Shown here: positions 43,505 through 53,503 of the stretch, one piece after another
Numbering within the stretch: position 1 is the first letter of the stretch
Layout: every line of letters begins with the position of its first letter
Source of the DNA: Hyphomicrobiales bacterium
GTDB taxonomy: Bacteria; Pseudomonadota; Alphaproteobacteria; Rhizobiales; Devosiaceae
Direction: 5' to 3'
NCBI GenBank assembly: GCA_026981645.1
Contig: JALSII010000006.1
Location: 62,001 to 126,000, forward strand
Length of the DNA: 64,000 bases
The notes under the pieces: generated by a model
Told to the model about the DNA's origin: nothing
Seen by the model: the letters and a program-made list of their open reading frames with translations, nothing else
Databases searched by the model: none
Translations under genes and position numbers: made by a program

Positions 43505-43980
43505 TTGAACACCTCGATAATCTTGATTTCAAAGCCGGTAGCGATATCCCGGATGAGCGCCTTCTTGTCGGGCACCTCCATGGCATGAACAAAAATAAAT
43601 TTTCGATCGGCGGAAACATCAACACTCAGGGTTCCCGGTGTTAGGGTGATGAGGTTGGCCAGAAGCGTTATTTCAACATCGCTCTTTGCTGTAAGCGGAA
43701 AGGCAATAATGCCGGGCTTGAGCCTCTTCTTGAGGTTCGGCGACATGATGAGCAGAGCAACACGGGTCGCACTGTGTGCCAGTTCATAAAAGAATATAAG
43801 AATAAGAGCCAGCACCCGGCGGAACTTCTTGAAAAAAGTTGGTGTTGTGACCCGCTCACGCACAAACCAGAGGGCCGCAACACTGATCGCTGCTCCAAGC
43901 AGCAGGTTCAAAACCGAGAAATTCCCGGTAATAGCTGCCCAGACCAGAGCCAGAATTACTGTAAGGGTGGCAAAGTTCAT
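43501..43980 (-). CDS. mrpE: Mrp/Pha antiporter subunit E
   Basis: This 159-residue protein has N-terminal helices (FATLTVILALVWAAI) and a cytoplasmic part with LLANLITLTPGTLSVDVSAD, diagnostic of subunit E. It is one of the small structural subunits. It overlaps subunits D and F by four bases each. Confidence 0.93.
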   Translation of the reverse strand: MNFATLTVILALVWAAITGNFSVLNLLLGAAISVAALWFVRERVTTPTFFKKFRRVLALILIFFYELAHSATRVALLIMSPNLKKRLKPGIIAFPLTAKSDVEITLLANLITLTPGTLSVDVSADRKFIFVHAMEVPDKKALIRDIATGFEIKIIEVFK

Positions 43981-45575
43981 GGTGTCACCTCAATTCCAAC
44001 CGCATCAATATATCTCTGCGTGCTGAGTAAATCCTGCGCTGAAATTCCCGCACTGGTGAACACAAGGTTGGGGAACAGACCGACCAAAACGATGATTCCG
44101 ACCAAAGCGATAGCGGAACCTTGTGCCGCCCATTTTTCGAGAGGGCTTAAGCGGCGCAACTGGTCATTTTTCTGTTCTGAGAATTTCCCCTCCCGGCCGG
44201 GGCGCCAGAAAATATGCGCCCACAGCCGCGTTCCTGCAATCGAAGTGAGAATTGAATTGGCAAGAACTGCAAATAATATCAGCCAGTCGGAATTTTCAAT
44301 AGCCCCCTGCGCAAGGAGTAATTTTGGCCAGAAACCAAGAAATGGAGGAAGGCCGGCGGCCCCGAAAATCAAAATCAGAAACATGATTGAAATGGGAGAA
44401 CTGGCCGCATAAACGCCTCCCATATGTCTGGTGTCAGTGGCCTGGGTTACACGTTCAATCAAGCCCGCAACCAGATAGAGAGCTGACATGGTCAATATCG
44501 AATGAAATGCATAAAAAATTGCTCCAGCCACCCCGACTATTGTGGGCAGGGCCATGCCCGCAAACACGGCGCCAATTCCACCTATGACCAGAAACCCCAA
44601 AGCGCGGCGCAGATTTGTCTGTGCCAGTGCACCCAGAGGCGCAATCAACAAAGTTGATACAGCAATTGCCGTCAGAACCGGGTCGAGTATGTCGCGCGAT
44701 GCGGGGAGCAAGGCAATCATAATGCGCAACAGTGCATAGACCCCCACTTTGGTAAGCAAGCCCGCAAACAGTGCGGAAACAGCAGCGTCGGGCGTGTGAT
44801 AGGAAGCGGGAAGCCAGGCGTTCACCGGAAAGGCGGCCGCCTTCATGCCAAAAGCAAGGAGAAACAATGCTGCTATGGCGGTCATTGCTCCGGCGTCCGC
44901 GGCAGGCACCACAAGCGAGATATCGGCCATATTCAGCGTGCCGGTGAGCCCATAAATATAACCAAGGCCTACAAGAAAAAATGTAGTGGCAAGAAAGTTC
45001 AAAAACCCGTATTTCACCGCACCATCGAGTTGGATTTTGCGCCCCCCGATAATCATCAGACCAAAGGATGAAATCAACATCACCTCAAACCAGACGTAGA
45101 GATTGAACAGATCACCCGTCAGAAACGCACCGGTAACCCCGGCCAGCAGAAGCAGTACCAGCGGATAAAATCCATGGCGTTGTTCACGAGGGACGATCTC
45201 AGCCTGGAAAAAGACCAGCACAACAAGGGTCACGACAGAGGCGGCCAGGGCAAAGCCTGCACCCATAAGATCGGCGACAAAGGTAATACCGAAGGGGGGC
45301 AGCCAATTGCCCATGGTCATGGCCAGCGGGCCGGTTTCCAGAACTCTCCAGAACAAATCAATTTCAACAATAATGATGGCCAGCACCGCCAGAATGGCAA
45401 AACCTGACTGGTAGCCTCTGGAGTGTCTCAGGACCAGCAGAAGTGCTCCAGCCATCAAAGCAATTATAACCGGAAGAATGAGTATCCAGTCTCCGGCAGC
45501 GGTTGCCGTTTCAAGCATGGCGGCCGGCAACTCACCTGGTGAATCCGAAAGGTTGTGTGAGGTTTCCATTCCCAA
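43977..45575 (-). CDS. mrpD: Mrp/Pha antiporter subunit D
   Basis: This 532-residue subunit is homologous to NADH-dehydrogenase antiporter subunits (NuoN/L). It has about 14 helices and the proton-channel residues in FEVMLISSFGLMIIGGRKIQ, KAAAFPVNAWLPASYHTPDA and GLLTKVGVYALLRI. It is thought to drive proton transfer in exchange for Na+ or K+. It lies six bases after subunit C. Confidence 0.94.
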   Translation of the reverse strand: MGMETSHNLSDSPGELPAAMLETATAAGDWILILPVIIALMAGALLLVLRHSRGYQSGFAILAVLAIIIVEIDLFWRVLETGPLAMTMGNWLPPFGITFVADLMGAGFALAASVVTLVVLVFFQAEIVPREQRHGFYPLVLLLLAGVTGAFLTGDLFNLYVWFEVMLISSFGLMIIGGRKIQLDGAVKYGFLNFLATTFFLVGLGYIYGLTGTLNMADISLVVPAADAGAMTAIAALFLLAFGMKAAAFPVNAWLPASYHTPDAAVSALFAGLLTKVGVYALLRIMIALLPASRDILDPVLTAIAVSTLLIAPLGALAQTNLRRALGFLVIGGIGAVFAGMALPTIVGVAGAIFYAFHSILTMSALYLVAGLIERVTQATDTRHMGGVYAASSPISIMFLILIFGAAGLPPFLGFWPKLLLAQGAIENSDWLILFAVLANSILTSIAGTRLWAHIFWRPGREGKFSEQKNDQLRRLSPLEKWAAQGSAIALVGIIVLVGLFPNLVFTSAGISAQDLLSTQRYIDAVGIEVTP

Positions 45576-45581
45576 GCCTGC

Positions 45582-45962
45582 CTAGTAGCTCATCGGCGGG
45601 CGCGGCGCATTTTTTGGCTCCGCGAGACGCATGTTATCGGTATTGTCGGCATCCAGCTCCTGATAGGCGCGGTAGCCCAAAACGAGCAGAAATGTGAACA
45701 GCGCAAACCCAATCACAATGGCAGTAAGAATCAATGCCTGAGGCAACGGGTTTGCGGCCAGCTCGGACGGTCTGAGGGCGCCGGCCGGAACAATGGGTGG
45801 CACCTCGGGAGACACCCGACCCATGATAAAAATCAGCAGGTTAACCCCGTTGCCCAATATAGTAATTCCCAGGAGCATGCGGATAACCGAGCGCGATAAT
45901 ATCAAATATATGGCAGCGGCAAAAAAAGCTCCAACAAACGGGGCCATCAAAAACTCGGTCAT
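45582..45962 (-). CDS. mrpC: Mrp/Pha antiporter subunit C
   Basis: This 126-residue NuoK-like subunit has three helices ([60 protein letters not shown]). It forms part of the membrane channel between A and D. It overlaps subunit B by four bases. Confidence 0.93.
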   Translation of the reverse strand: MTEFLMAPFVGAFFAAAIYLILSRSVIRMLLGITILGNGVNLLIFIMGRVSPEVPPIVPAGALRPSELAANPLPQALILTAIVIGFALFTFLLVLGYRAYQELDADNTDNMRLAEPKNAPRPPMSY

Positions 45963-46381
45963 TTGCCTTCCTCGTCTTCCTCAAGAGCCAGCGCAATCGC
46001 CGAGATGGTGCCGACCACGGCCAGATACACACCGACATCAAAAACCAGCGGCGTTGAAACGGTGATTTTACTGCCCCCGATCTCGAAATAGGCCCACAAT
46101 CCGGTGAGATAGGGAACCGACTGCCCCAGCGACAGCAACCCGGCAAACGCGGCGATGAAAACGCCAAATCCCGCAACCGAAATCGGATCAACACGCATGG
46201 CCCGGCGCACTTCTTCGACACCAACGGCAATACCGTAAATCGCCACTGCGGACGCAGCGATCAATCCGCCGATAAAGCCCCCGCCCGGTTCATTATGTCC
46301 CCGCAGAAGCACAAATACTGAAAACACCACCATGATGGCGGTTAGCGCAGGCGCAATGGTTTTGAATATTACAGTTCTCAT
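45959..46381 (-). CDS. mrpB: Mrp/Pha antiporter subunit B
   Basis: This 140-residue membrane subunit has the MnhB pattern ([20 protein letters not shown] near residue 25, then [20 protein letters not shown] and [17 protein letters not shown]). B is a separate gene here rather than fused to A, so the operon is the seven-gene type. It overlaps subunit A by four bases. Confidence 0.93.
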   Translation of the reverse strand: MRTVIFKTIAPALTAIMVVFSVFVLLRGHNEPGGGFIGGLIAASAVAIYGIAVGVEEVRRAMRVDPISVAGFGVFIAAFAGLLSLGQSVPYLTGLWAYFEIGGSKITVSTPLVFDVGVYLAVVGTISAIALALEEDEEGK

Positions 46382-48876
46382 GCGGACGCCTTTGCTGCCG
46401 AGGCGCGACGGGAGGTTTTTGCCTGTCTGGAGGCCGCGGTTTTCTTTTTGGCTCTGCTTTTGCCGCGCTGCGGTTTTTTTGCACCCACACCGGTTTGTGG
46501 CCCGCCACCCCGAATTCGGATCAGGGCGAGGATGGCAACACCGGTTGTCATAACCACGGCAATCTCTCCAAGCGTATCCAGACCACGATAATCAACCAAA
46601 ATCACGTTGACGATATTACTCCCGTGGGCAAGGGGCACGCTCGTTTGTGCAAACAATTCGGACAGACGCAGGTCAAGGGGTGTTTGCAGAATTGTAATCA
46701 TAAGCAACGTGACCCCCACACCGCTGACCAGGGCCAGACCACCATCGCGCAAGAGATCCAGAGGCATGCGACTGTCCCGCTGATCCAGATGCAACCGGGT
46801 CATGACCAGGGCCAGAATAACAACTGTCAGGGTCTCAACCATGAACTGGGTAAACCCAAGATCGGGGGCACCGAACAATATGAAAAACATGGCAACGGCA
46901 AAACCCTGTATACCCAGTGAAACGATCGCCATCAAACGTGTCTTTGCAACCACGACCGCCACAAGCCCGATCATTGCAATCACAAACACAGCCCATTCGT
47001 AAAAGGTCATCGTTTTGACATCACTCATGGCGGGCAGGGCGAAGGTCCCCCACATGGGAATAAGCAGGGCGGCGGCAAAAGCCACAAAAACAACCACCAG
47101 GTAAAGCTCAAGGCGCCCATGGTGCCAGAGCCGCGTTATCCTGTCGGAAAAACCGATCAGCCCGAACATCAGCCAGTCAAACCCGGCATCAAACGACCAC
47201 CCCAGGTCGCGGGCAAACTCGCGCAGCCAGGTACGGATAGCGTCAATATTCAGGTAAATGAACACACCCAGAACCCAGGTAAGGGCTGAGATGATAAACG
47301 GCGTGGTTGTGAGCATCTTGAAAGCATAATAAAGTTTGCTTTCAACCTCGAAATTGTAAATCGAGGAGGCCGCAGGTTCCAGAATATTTTGTGAAAAATA
47401 TCCCAGTTGAGTTCCCGCCCACACAGAAAACACACCCAGAACCAGTGCTCCTGCCCATAAAGAAAAACTCCCCTCATGAGGTTTGAGCGGGGTGGGTTTT
47501 ATTTCCCCGAAAAAAGCCTTGAACAGGATGGCCAGTCCAACGGCCATCATCATGGCATTACCCAGCACCATGACAATCACCAGGCTGAGATTAGCCAAAA
47601 ACAGGCCGCCCCAAGTGCCCTTGAAGGTTAAAATTGCGTACATTTCCTCTTTGGCAAAAAATGCAACAGTCAGCGGAAGCCCCGCCATTCCGGCGGCAGC
47701 AACGACCGCGGCAACAAACGTAACCGGCATGGTACGCCACAAGCCGCCAAGAGCGGTAATGTCCCGGGTTCCCGTGGCATGATCGATGCCTCCGGCAATC
47801 ATAAAGAACGCACCCTTGTAAAAAGCATGCCCGACAAGATAGAGGACCGCTGCCAGAATGGCTTTTTCAGTTCCAATACCGATCAACACAACCAGCAAAC
47901 CAAGGGAAGCGACAGTCGTTTGCGCCAGCATCTGCTTGAGGTCTGACTGCCTGAGCGCTGTTGTTGCGCCCCACAAAAGCGTGACAGAGCCCACCACTGT
48001 CAGAACCACGCTCCATTCAACGGTGCCCCCAAGAATTGGGGAAAAACGCGCCAGCAGATAGACGCCCGCTTTTACCATTGTTGCCGAGTGCAGATAGGCG
48101 GAAACCGGAGTTGGCGCCTCCATGGCATTGGGCAGCCAGAAGTGGAAGGGGAATTGCGCCGATTTTGTAAATGCGCCAATCAGTATCAGACCCAGAAGAA
48201 CAGGATAAATCGCCTGTTCCCTGATGGCAGGGCCATATTCAAATATCGAGGAAAGTTCCCAGAGGTCGGTCATCTGATGAAGCAGCAGCAGACCCGCCAG
48301 CAAAAACAGTCCCCCCCCGCCCGTAATCACCAGTGCCTGAATAGCGGCGCGTCTGGAGGCCTGGCGCACATGGTCAAACCCGATAAGCAAAAACGAGGTG
48401 ATCGCGGTCAGCTCCCAGAATACGAACAGCGTGATCAGACCGTCAGCCAGAACAAGCCCAAGCATTGAGCCCATGAACATCATCATGAATGCCAGAAAGC
48501 GCCCCTGATGCGGATGGCCCTTCAGATAGGCACCGGAATAAAGAATTATGAATGTGCCAATGCCTGAAATCAAAAGGGCAAAGGTCAGGCTCAACCCGTC
48601 GATAAAGAAGGAAAACCTCAGCCCATAGGCCGGAATCCAGTCAAACCCCGCTGAAATGAGCTGCTTGTCGGCCATCGCTTCAACGAAGGAGAGCAGGTAT
48701 ATGAAGATGGAAGCGGGAATAATTGCGAGCAGCCAGCCGGTGTAGCCTTGGGTGAAACGAAACAGCAACGGCGCCAGAGCGGCGGCAAAAAACGGTGCTA
48801 GCGCGACAAGGCTAAATCCAACATCCAGATCGGAGCTCAAAAGCAACCTCTTTGTTTTCGCGCGTTTGAGGCGCAA
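46378..48876 (-). CDS. mrpA: Mrp/Pha antiporter subunit A, with an unusual basic C-terminal tail
   Basis: This 832-residue subunit resembles NuoL in its first 500 residues ([57 protein letters not shown]). A DUF4040 and MbhE-like region follows ([40 protein letters not shown]). After the last helix the protein ends in about 45 residues rich in Lys, Arg and Ala ([20 protein letters not shown]). That tail is not typical of the family and is predicted cytoplasmic. It is the first gene of the operon. Confidence 0.94.
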   Translation of the reverse strand: MRLKRAKTKRLLLSSDLDVGFSLVALAPFFAAALAPLLFRFTQGYTGWLLAIIPASIFIYLLSFVEAMADKQLISAGFDWIPAYGLRFSFFIDGLSLTFALLISGIGTFIILYSGAYLKGHPHQGRFLAFMMMFMGSMLGLVLADGLITLFVFWELTAITSFLLIGFDHVRQASRRAAIQALVITGGGGLFLLAGLLLLHQMTDLWELSSIFEYGPAIREQAIYPVLLGLILIGAFTKSAQFPFHFWLPNAMEAPTPVSAYLHSATMVKAGVYLLARFSPILGGTVEWSVVLTVVGSVTLLWGATTALRQSDLKQMLAQTTVASLGLLVVLIGIGTEKAILAAVLYLVGHAFYKGAFFMIAGGIDHATGTRDITALGGLWRTMPVTFVAAVVAAAGMAGLPLTVAFFAKEEMYAILTFKGTWGGLFLANLSLVIVMVLGNAMMMAVGLAILFKAFFGEIKPTPLKPHEGSFSLWAGALVLGVFSVWAGTQLGYFSQNILEPAASSIYNFEVESKLYYAFKMLTTTPFIISALTWVLGVFIYLNIDAIRTWLREFARDLGWSFDAGFDWLMFGLIGFSDRITRLWHHGRLELYLVVVFVAFAAALLIPMWGTFALPAMSDVKTMTFYEWAVFVIAMIGLVAVVVAKTRLMAIVSLGIQGFAVAMFFILFGAPDLGFTQFMVETLTVVILALVMTRLHLDQRDSRMPLDLLRDGGLALVSGVGVTLLMITILQTPLDLRLSELFAQTSVPLAHGSNIVNVILVDYRGLDTLGEIAVVMTTGVAILALIRIRGGGPQTGVGAKKPQRGKSRAKKKTAASRQAKTSRRASAAKASA

Positions 48877-49058
48877 AATAATGCGCCTCGAATCATGGGA
48901 CTAATGTAACGCCTCACCAGCGCAGAGCAAGTCGAAGTGACCCTGTTTTGGAGCAGTTACCACAGCAATCTATACTCACAAAAACCATTAAACTGTCGCA
49001 ACAGCCAAGCGTGGCACCTATATGATAACAATCATTCCCCGGGAACTGGAGAGAGGCG

Positions 49059-49454
49059 ATGACAAAGACATTAAAATCAAACGATGACTGGCGGACACAA
49101 CTGAGTGACGAACAGTTTCGTATAACCAGAAAACACGGTACCGAGCCGGCATGGTCGAACCCGCTGAATCAGGAAAAACGCAATGGTACCTATTCCTGCG
49201 TCTGTTGTGGCGCTCTTCTGTTTTCGTCGGAAGCAAAGTATGATTCCGGTTCCGGCTGGCCCAGTTTTTTCAAACCTGCCTCGGAAGAAGCAATAAGTGC
49301 TCATGCAGATGGATCCTTGTTCATGCGCCGTACTGAAATCCGGTGTGCAGGATGTGAAGCGCACCTGGGTCATGTATTCAAGGACGGCCCGAAACCCACC
49401 GGGCTGCGCTACTGCATGAACGGCACCGCCCTCAAATTCACCCCTGAAGAATAA
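49059..49454 (+). CDS. msrB: Methionine-R-sulfoxide reductase MsrB
   Basis: This 131-residue enzyme reduces methionine-R-sulfoxide in proteins. The structural zinc site is visible as CVCC and CAGC pairs, with the signature YDSGSGWPSFFKP, and the catalytic cysteine lies in GLRYCMNGTALKF. No signal peptide is present, so it is cytoplasmic. A GAGAGG site precedes the ATG. Oligopeptidase B follows after 44 bases. Confidence 0.96.
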   Translation: MTKTLKSNDDWRTQLSDEQFRITRKHGTEPAWSNPLNQEKRNGTYSCVCCGALLFSSEAKYDSGSGWPSFFKPASEEAISAHADGSLFMRRTEIRCAGCEAHLGHVFKDGPKPTGLRYCMNGTALKFTPEE

Positions 49455-49497
49455 TCCTCCGTCGCCAGACCCCGCACAAACAATAATCGAGCTTTCC

Positions 49498-51594
49498 ATG
49501 TCCAAACCTGCCCCGCCGGTCGCCGAAAAAAAACAACATACTGCCGTCAATCACGGTGTCAGCCGGAATGATCCCTATCACTGGCTGAGGGCCGCCAACT
49601 GGCAGGAGGTCATGCGGGACCCTGAAGTTCTGGATTCTGAAATCCGCGCCTACCTGGAAGCGGAAAACCGCTATTTCACCGAAGTGTTCAGCGATAAAAC
49701 CGCCGACTTACGGGAGAAAATCTACAGGGAAATTCGCGGGCGCATCAAGGAAGATGATTCCTCAGTTCCCACCCCGGATGGAGATTTTGCCTATTTCTCA
49801 CGCATGGAAACGGGCAGACAATATCCCCTGCTGGTGCGCACAATGCGCAGCGGAAAAGATGAGCAGGTTCTGCTCGACTGCAATGTGGAGGCGGGGGAGA
49901 GCTATTTCGGGTTTGCCGGGGCCATCCATGACCCCTCCCATCGTTTTTTGGCCTGGGCCGCCGATCGCAATGGATCAGAATATTACACCATCAAGGTGCG
50001 AGACCTTGAGACAGGAAAGGACATCACCGACACAATCGAAAAGTCCGCTGGCGGCACTGTATGGTCGGCCGACAGCAAAAGCCTCTATTATGTGGAACTG
50101 GATGAAAATCACCGCCCCTACCAGGTGCGCCGCCATGCAATGGGCACTTCGCAATCTGAAGACGAAATTGTTTACACCGAAGCGGATCCGGGGTTTTTCG
50201 TTAATGTCAGCAAGACATTGTCGGGGAAGTTTGTTGTCATTAGTGCAGGCGATCATCAGACCTCTGAGGCCCATTTGATTGATGCGCAAACCAACGGTGT
50301 TCCGATGCTGGTCGCCGGGCGCAAGGTCGGGCGCGAATACAGCGTTGACGAGCGGGAGGGCACACTCTTTATCCTGACCAATGACAATGGGGCAGAGGAT
50401 TTCAAAATCGTCACCGCTGACATTTCATCTCCGGGCGCGGAAAACTGGCAGGATATCGTACCCCACCGGCCCGGCACTCTCATTCTTACGAGTTTTGTGA
50501 TCAAAAATCATCTTGTCCGGCTCGAGCGTGCCGAAGGTTTGCCGCGCATAATCATACGCAATCTTACAAACGCCAGTGAGTCTGAAATCGCCTTTGAGGA
50601 GGAAGCCTATAGCCTGGGCGTTTCAGCGGGTTATGAATTTGATACCAGCGACATTCGTTTCACCTATTCTTCGCCCACCACGCCTTCGCGGGTATTCGAC
50701 TATAATCTTGAAACCGGGACGCGCACCTTGCGCAAGGAGCAAAAAGTGCCTTCCGGCCACAAGCCGCAAGACTATGTGACCCGTCGTGTTTTTGCCGAGG
50801 CGGCAGACGGGGAAAAAATCCCCCTCACCCTGCTCTACCACAAGAACACCAAGCTGGATGGCTCGGCCCCCTGCCTTCTCTATGGCTACGGGGCCTATGG
50901 CATTTCCATGCCGGCGAATTTTTCCGTTGCCAATCTGTCACTGGTGGACAGGGGTTTTGTTCATGCCATCGCCCATGTGCGCGGCGGCAAGGACAAAGGT
51001 TACGGCTGGTACGCCAAGGGACGGCGCGAACACAAAACGAATACCTTCACCGACTTCATTGCCGCCGCAGAACACCTCATCGCAGAGCAGTTCACCTCAA
51101 GGGGCAAAATCGTGGCACAAGGGGGGTCTGCGGGAGGCATGCTGATGGGCGCAATTGCCAATATGCGCCCTGACCTGTTTGCAGGTATCATTGCGCAGGT
51201 GCCCTTCGTCGACGTGCTCACGACCATGCTCGACGACACGCTGCCACTGACCCCGCCCGAATGGCCCGAATGGGGCAACCCCATCGCCTCAAAAGAGGAT
51301 TATGAACGTATCCTCTCCTACTCCCCTTATGACAATGTTCAGGCTCAGGACTATGCCCCCATGCTGGTGCTGGCTGGCTTGACAGACCCCCGCGTGACCT
51401 ATTGGGAACCGGCAAAATGGGTGGCCCGGCTACGCGCCACTAAAACCGATACCCAGCCGCTGTTTCTCAAAACCAACATGGAAGCAGGGCATGGCGGCGC
51501 GACCGGTCGATTTGAAAGGATCAAGGAAACCGCTTTAACTCAGGCGTTTGCCCTTTGGGCCGCCAATAACAAAAAATTTGAAGGCCTTGACTGA
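49498..51594 (+). CDS. ptrB: Oligopeptidase B, S9 family
   Basis: This 698-residue cytoplasmic serine peptidase cuts short peptides after Lys or Arg. A seven-bladed propeller domain (residues about 70-400) gates a C-terminal alpha/beta-hydrolase. The triad is visible: Ser544 in GGSAGGM, Asp630 in GLTDPRV, His665 in EAGHGG. The N-terminal PPVAEKKQHTAVNHGVSRND is family-like. It may clear peptides from damaged proteins, in keeping with the neighbouring msrB and sodB. Confidence 0.93.
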   Translation: MSKPAPPVAEKKQHTAVNHGVSRNDPYHWLRAANWQEVMRDPEVLDSEIRAYLEAENRYFTEVFSDKTADLREKIYREIRGRIKEDDSSVPTPDGDFAYFSRMETGRQYPLLVRTMRSGKDEQVLLDCNVEAGESYFGFAGAIHDPSHRFLAWAADRNGSEYYTIKVRDLETGKDITDTIEKSAGGTVWSADSKSLYYVELDENHRPYQVRRHAMGTSQSEDEIVYTEADPGFFVNVSKTLSGKFVVISAGDHQTSEAHLIDAQTNGVPMLVAGRKVGREYSVDEREGTLFILTNDNGAEDFKIVTADISSPGAENWQDIVPHRPGTLILTSFVIKNHLVRLERAEGLPRIIIRNLTNASESEIAFEEEAYSLGVSAGYEFDTSDIRFTYSSPTTPSRVFDYNLETGTRTLRKEQKVPSGHKPQDYVTRRVFAEAADGEKIPLTLLYHKNTKLDGSAPCLLYGYGAYGISMPANFSVANLSLVDRGFVHAIAHVRGGKDKGYGWYAKGRREHKTNTFTDFIAAAEHLIAEQFTSRGKIVAQGGSAGGMLMGAIANMRPDLFAGIIAQVPFVDVLTTMLDDTLPLTPPEWPEWGNPIASKEDYERILSYSPYDNVQAQDYAPMLVLAGLTDPRVTYWEPAKWVARLRATKTDTQPLFLKTNMEAGHGGATGRFERIKETALTQAFALWAANNKKFEGLD

Positions 51595-51680
51595 TTGTCG
51601 CACCTGACACAATAAACTGAAGACAAAAATGACCAGCACGAATTTCCAGCGTGATTGTTCCAACATTTTAGGAGGCCAAA

Positions 51681-52277
51681 ATGGCTTTTGAACTTCCCGA
51701 CCTGCCCTATGCCTATGACGCGCTTGACCCGTTCATGTCAGCGGAAACCTTTGAATACCATCACGACAAGCACCATCAGGCCTATGTGACCAATGGCAAC
51801 AAACTGCTGGAGGGATCTGGCCTCGAAGGAAAAAGCCTTGAGGATGTTGTCATCGGCTCGTTTGGCAAAAATGCCGGCCTGTTCAACAATGCAGCCCAGC
51901 ATTATAACCATCTGCATTTCTGGAACTGGATGAAGCCCAACGGTGGCGGTGCCATTCCGGGCAATCTTGAAGCAAAGATCAATGCCGATCTGGGCAGTGT
52001 TGCCGCATTCCGCGACGCTTTCATTGCCGCAGGCACAACTCAGTTCGGCTCGGGCTGGGCATGGCTTACCCTCAAGGGCGGCAAGCTGGAAGTCACCAAG
52101 ACGCCAAATGGGGAAAACCCGCTGGTCCATGGTGGTGTTCCGCTTCTGGGTGTCGATGTATGGGAGCATTCCTACTATATTGATTATCGCAATGCCCGGC
52201 CCAAATATCTGGAAGCCTTTTTCGACAATATGGTCAACTGGGAATATGTGGCGGAGCTTTTTGAAGCCGCTTCCTGA
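51681..52277 (+). CDS. sodB: Iron superoxide dismutase
   Basis: This 198-residue Fe/Mn-type enzyme disproportionates superoxide. Metal ligands lie in TFEYHHDKHHQAYVTNGN, AQHYNHLHFWNWMKP and LGVDVWEHSYYIDYRNARP (the DVWEHSYY ligand block). The Gln in GTTQFGSGWAW points to the iron form. No signal peptide is seen. GGAGG lies seven bases before the ATG, and a strong terminator follows the gene. Confidence 0.95.
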   Translation: MAFELPDLPYAYDALDPFMSAETFEYHHDKHHQAYVTNGNKLLEGSGLEGKSLEDVVIGSFGKNAGLFNNAAQHYNHLHFWNWMKPNGGGAIPGNLEAKINADLGSVAAFRDAFIAAGTTQFGSGWAWLTLKGGKLEVTKTPNGENPLVHGGVPLLGVDVWEHSYYIDYRNARPKYLEAFFDNMVNWEYVAELFEAAS

Positions 52278-52306
52278 CCTGCTGTTGAATCTAACCAGCC
52301 AGAATA

Positions 52307-52336
52307 TCCGGCCATCATCGATGGTCGGATTTTTTT
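52307..52336 (+). terminator. Rho-independent terminator of sodB
   Basis: A ten-base stem (TCCGGCCATC with GATGGTCGGA, one G-U pair) and a three-base loop are followed by seven T. It ends 56 bases before the CtrA box of the next gene. Confidence 0.88.
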
Positions 52337-52391
52337 GAATAAACTGAGCCAATATCTGATTTGAAACCCTTCTCGCTGTCGTCCCTGTGTG

Positions 52392-52406
52392 TTAACACTT
52401 TGTTAA
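52392..52406 (+). promoter_or_regulatory. Perfect CtrA box before the receiver gene
   Basis: TTAA-CACTTTG-TTAA, flanked by G and CC, matches the CtrA consensus TTAA-N7-TTAA exactly. It ends only 17 bases before the GTG start, so bound CtrA would sit over the promoter or ribosome binding region. This placement fits repression, or activation from a very close start site. Confidence 0.65.
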
Positions 52407-52423
52407 CCATAAGGAGGCACGAG

Positions 52424-52957
52424 GTGGTTTCTCAAAAGAAGTCCGTTGCGGTGATTACTTCAAGCCCGGCCCTGAGCTCGATAATCTCCATGGTGCTGGG
52501 TCGTGAAGAGGCCCTGCGCACCCAGCAATTCAAAGGGATTGACTCGCTCGTTTCCCACATGCGGATATTACCCGTTGATCTTATTGTGTCAGATTACAAG
52601 CTTGAAAACAGAACCGCCCCTGGCCTTGTAGCCATGTTGCGCAAAACCCTTCCTCGCCGCCGCTATCAACTGATCGTGCTGAGCGACCATATGGATAGGG
52701 AAGTCAAGCTGAGTTGTCGGTTTGCAGGAGTGGACGAAGTCATAATCAAGCCCATGTCGCCGCTGTTTCTCAAAGAGCGCGTTGTGGCCCGGCTCGAAAC
52801 TGGGGAGAGCCAAACCAGCGCGAACTGGCGCACACCGCACGCCTCTTGCTCCCACCCCTCCAAAGACACTGTTGCCTATTCAGGAAATGTCATCCCGCTT
52901 TTTGGTACTTCCAACAATCCGGACCAGAGAAGCGGCGACAGCCTGCACCCCGCATAA
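52424..52957 (+). CDS. Stand-alone receiver-domain protein under a CtrA box
   Basis: This 177-residue protein has a receiver-like domain (residues about 5-125) with phosphoacceptor D57 in IVSDYKL, a hydrophobic core and K in EVIIKPMSP. The N-terminal acidic pocket is not obvious. The remaining 50 residues are polar and low in structure. There is no DNA-binding domain. GTG 52424 has AAGGAGG six bases upstream and is preferred to an upstream TTG at 52361. Its setting suggests a cell-cycle phosphorelay or stress-signal role; the partners are unknown. Confidence 0.78.
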   Translation: MVSQKKSVAVITSSPALSSIISMVLGREEALRTQQFKGIDSLVSHMRILPVDLIVSDYKLENRTAPGLVAMLRKTLPRRRYQLIVLSDHMDREVKLSCRFAGVDEVIIKPMSPLFLKERVVARLETGESQTSANWRTPHASCSHPSKDTVAYSGNVIPLFGTSNNPDQRSGDSLHPA

Positions 52958-52963
52958 GCTCTC

Positions 52964-53503
52964 TTATGCCGTAAGACGGGCAACTTTCGTCCATACATCC
53001 TCGACCGTTTCAGCGAACTGCACAGATTTGTGGGCCTTGGGGAAGCTGTGTGCAAATACGTCAACGGAAATTCCACGAATAATCTCAAAGGCGTTGTTGT
53101 GGTTCAACAAAACGACGGGCTTGCTGGCACCCAGTTCTGCAACTGTAAAATAAAGACTGGTGGCCGATGCCAGTGAGCCGGGAAGCCCGACAAAACAATC
53201 GGCCATCTCAGCCAACCGGTTCAGGCGGTCCTTTTTTTCAGCAATGCGTTCAACAGAAATATCCCCCAGCGCCTTGGGAATAACGAAACTGTCATCGGCA
53301 ATCAGCGCCACACCGCCACCGGCGGCGCGGGCGCTGGTAATTACCGGCAGGGGCATTTGCCCATCCTGGGCCAGACAAATCAGTTTTGCCCCCTTCTTGG
53401 CCAGCAATGCGCCGGTCTGGGACATCAGAGAGGAGCGCCCCGCATCCCCCGGCCCCTTGTCAGAGGCAAAAATGGCCAGTGTAAGCTGCTTGAAATTGCT
53501 CAT
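52964..53503 (-). CDS. LOG/SLOG-like Rossmann protein lacking the canonical PGGxGT motif
   Basis: This 179-residue protein shows a Rossmann-type order of strands and helices (GAKLICLAQDGQMPLPVITS, GVALIADDSFVIP, MADCFVGLPGSLASATSLYF) like lysine-decarboxylase/LOG proteins. The active loop PGGxGTxxE is replaced by LPGSLASA, so phosphoribohydrolase activity is doubtful. It might bind a nucleotide-like ligand. It overlaps the HerA-like gene by four bases, which argues for a shared function. Confidence 0.65.
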   Translation of the reverse strand: MSNFKQLTLAIFASDKGPGDAGRSSLMSQTGALLAKKGAKLICLAQDGQMPLPVITSARAAGGGVALIADDSFVIPKALGDISVERIAEKKDRLNRLAEMADCFVGLPGSLASATSLYFTVAELGASKPVVLLNHNNAFEIIRGISVDVFAHSFPKAHKSVQFAETVEDVWTKVARLTA

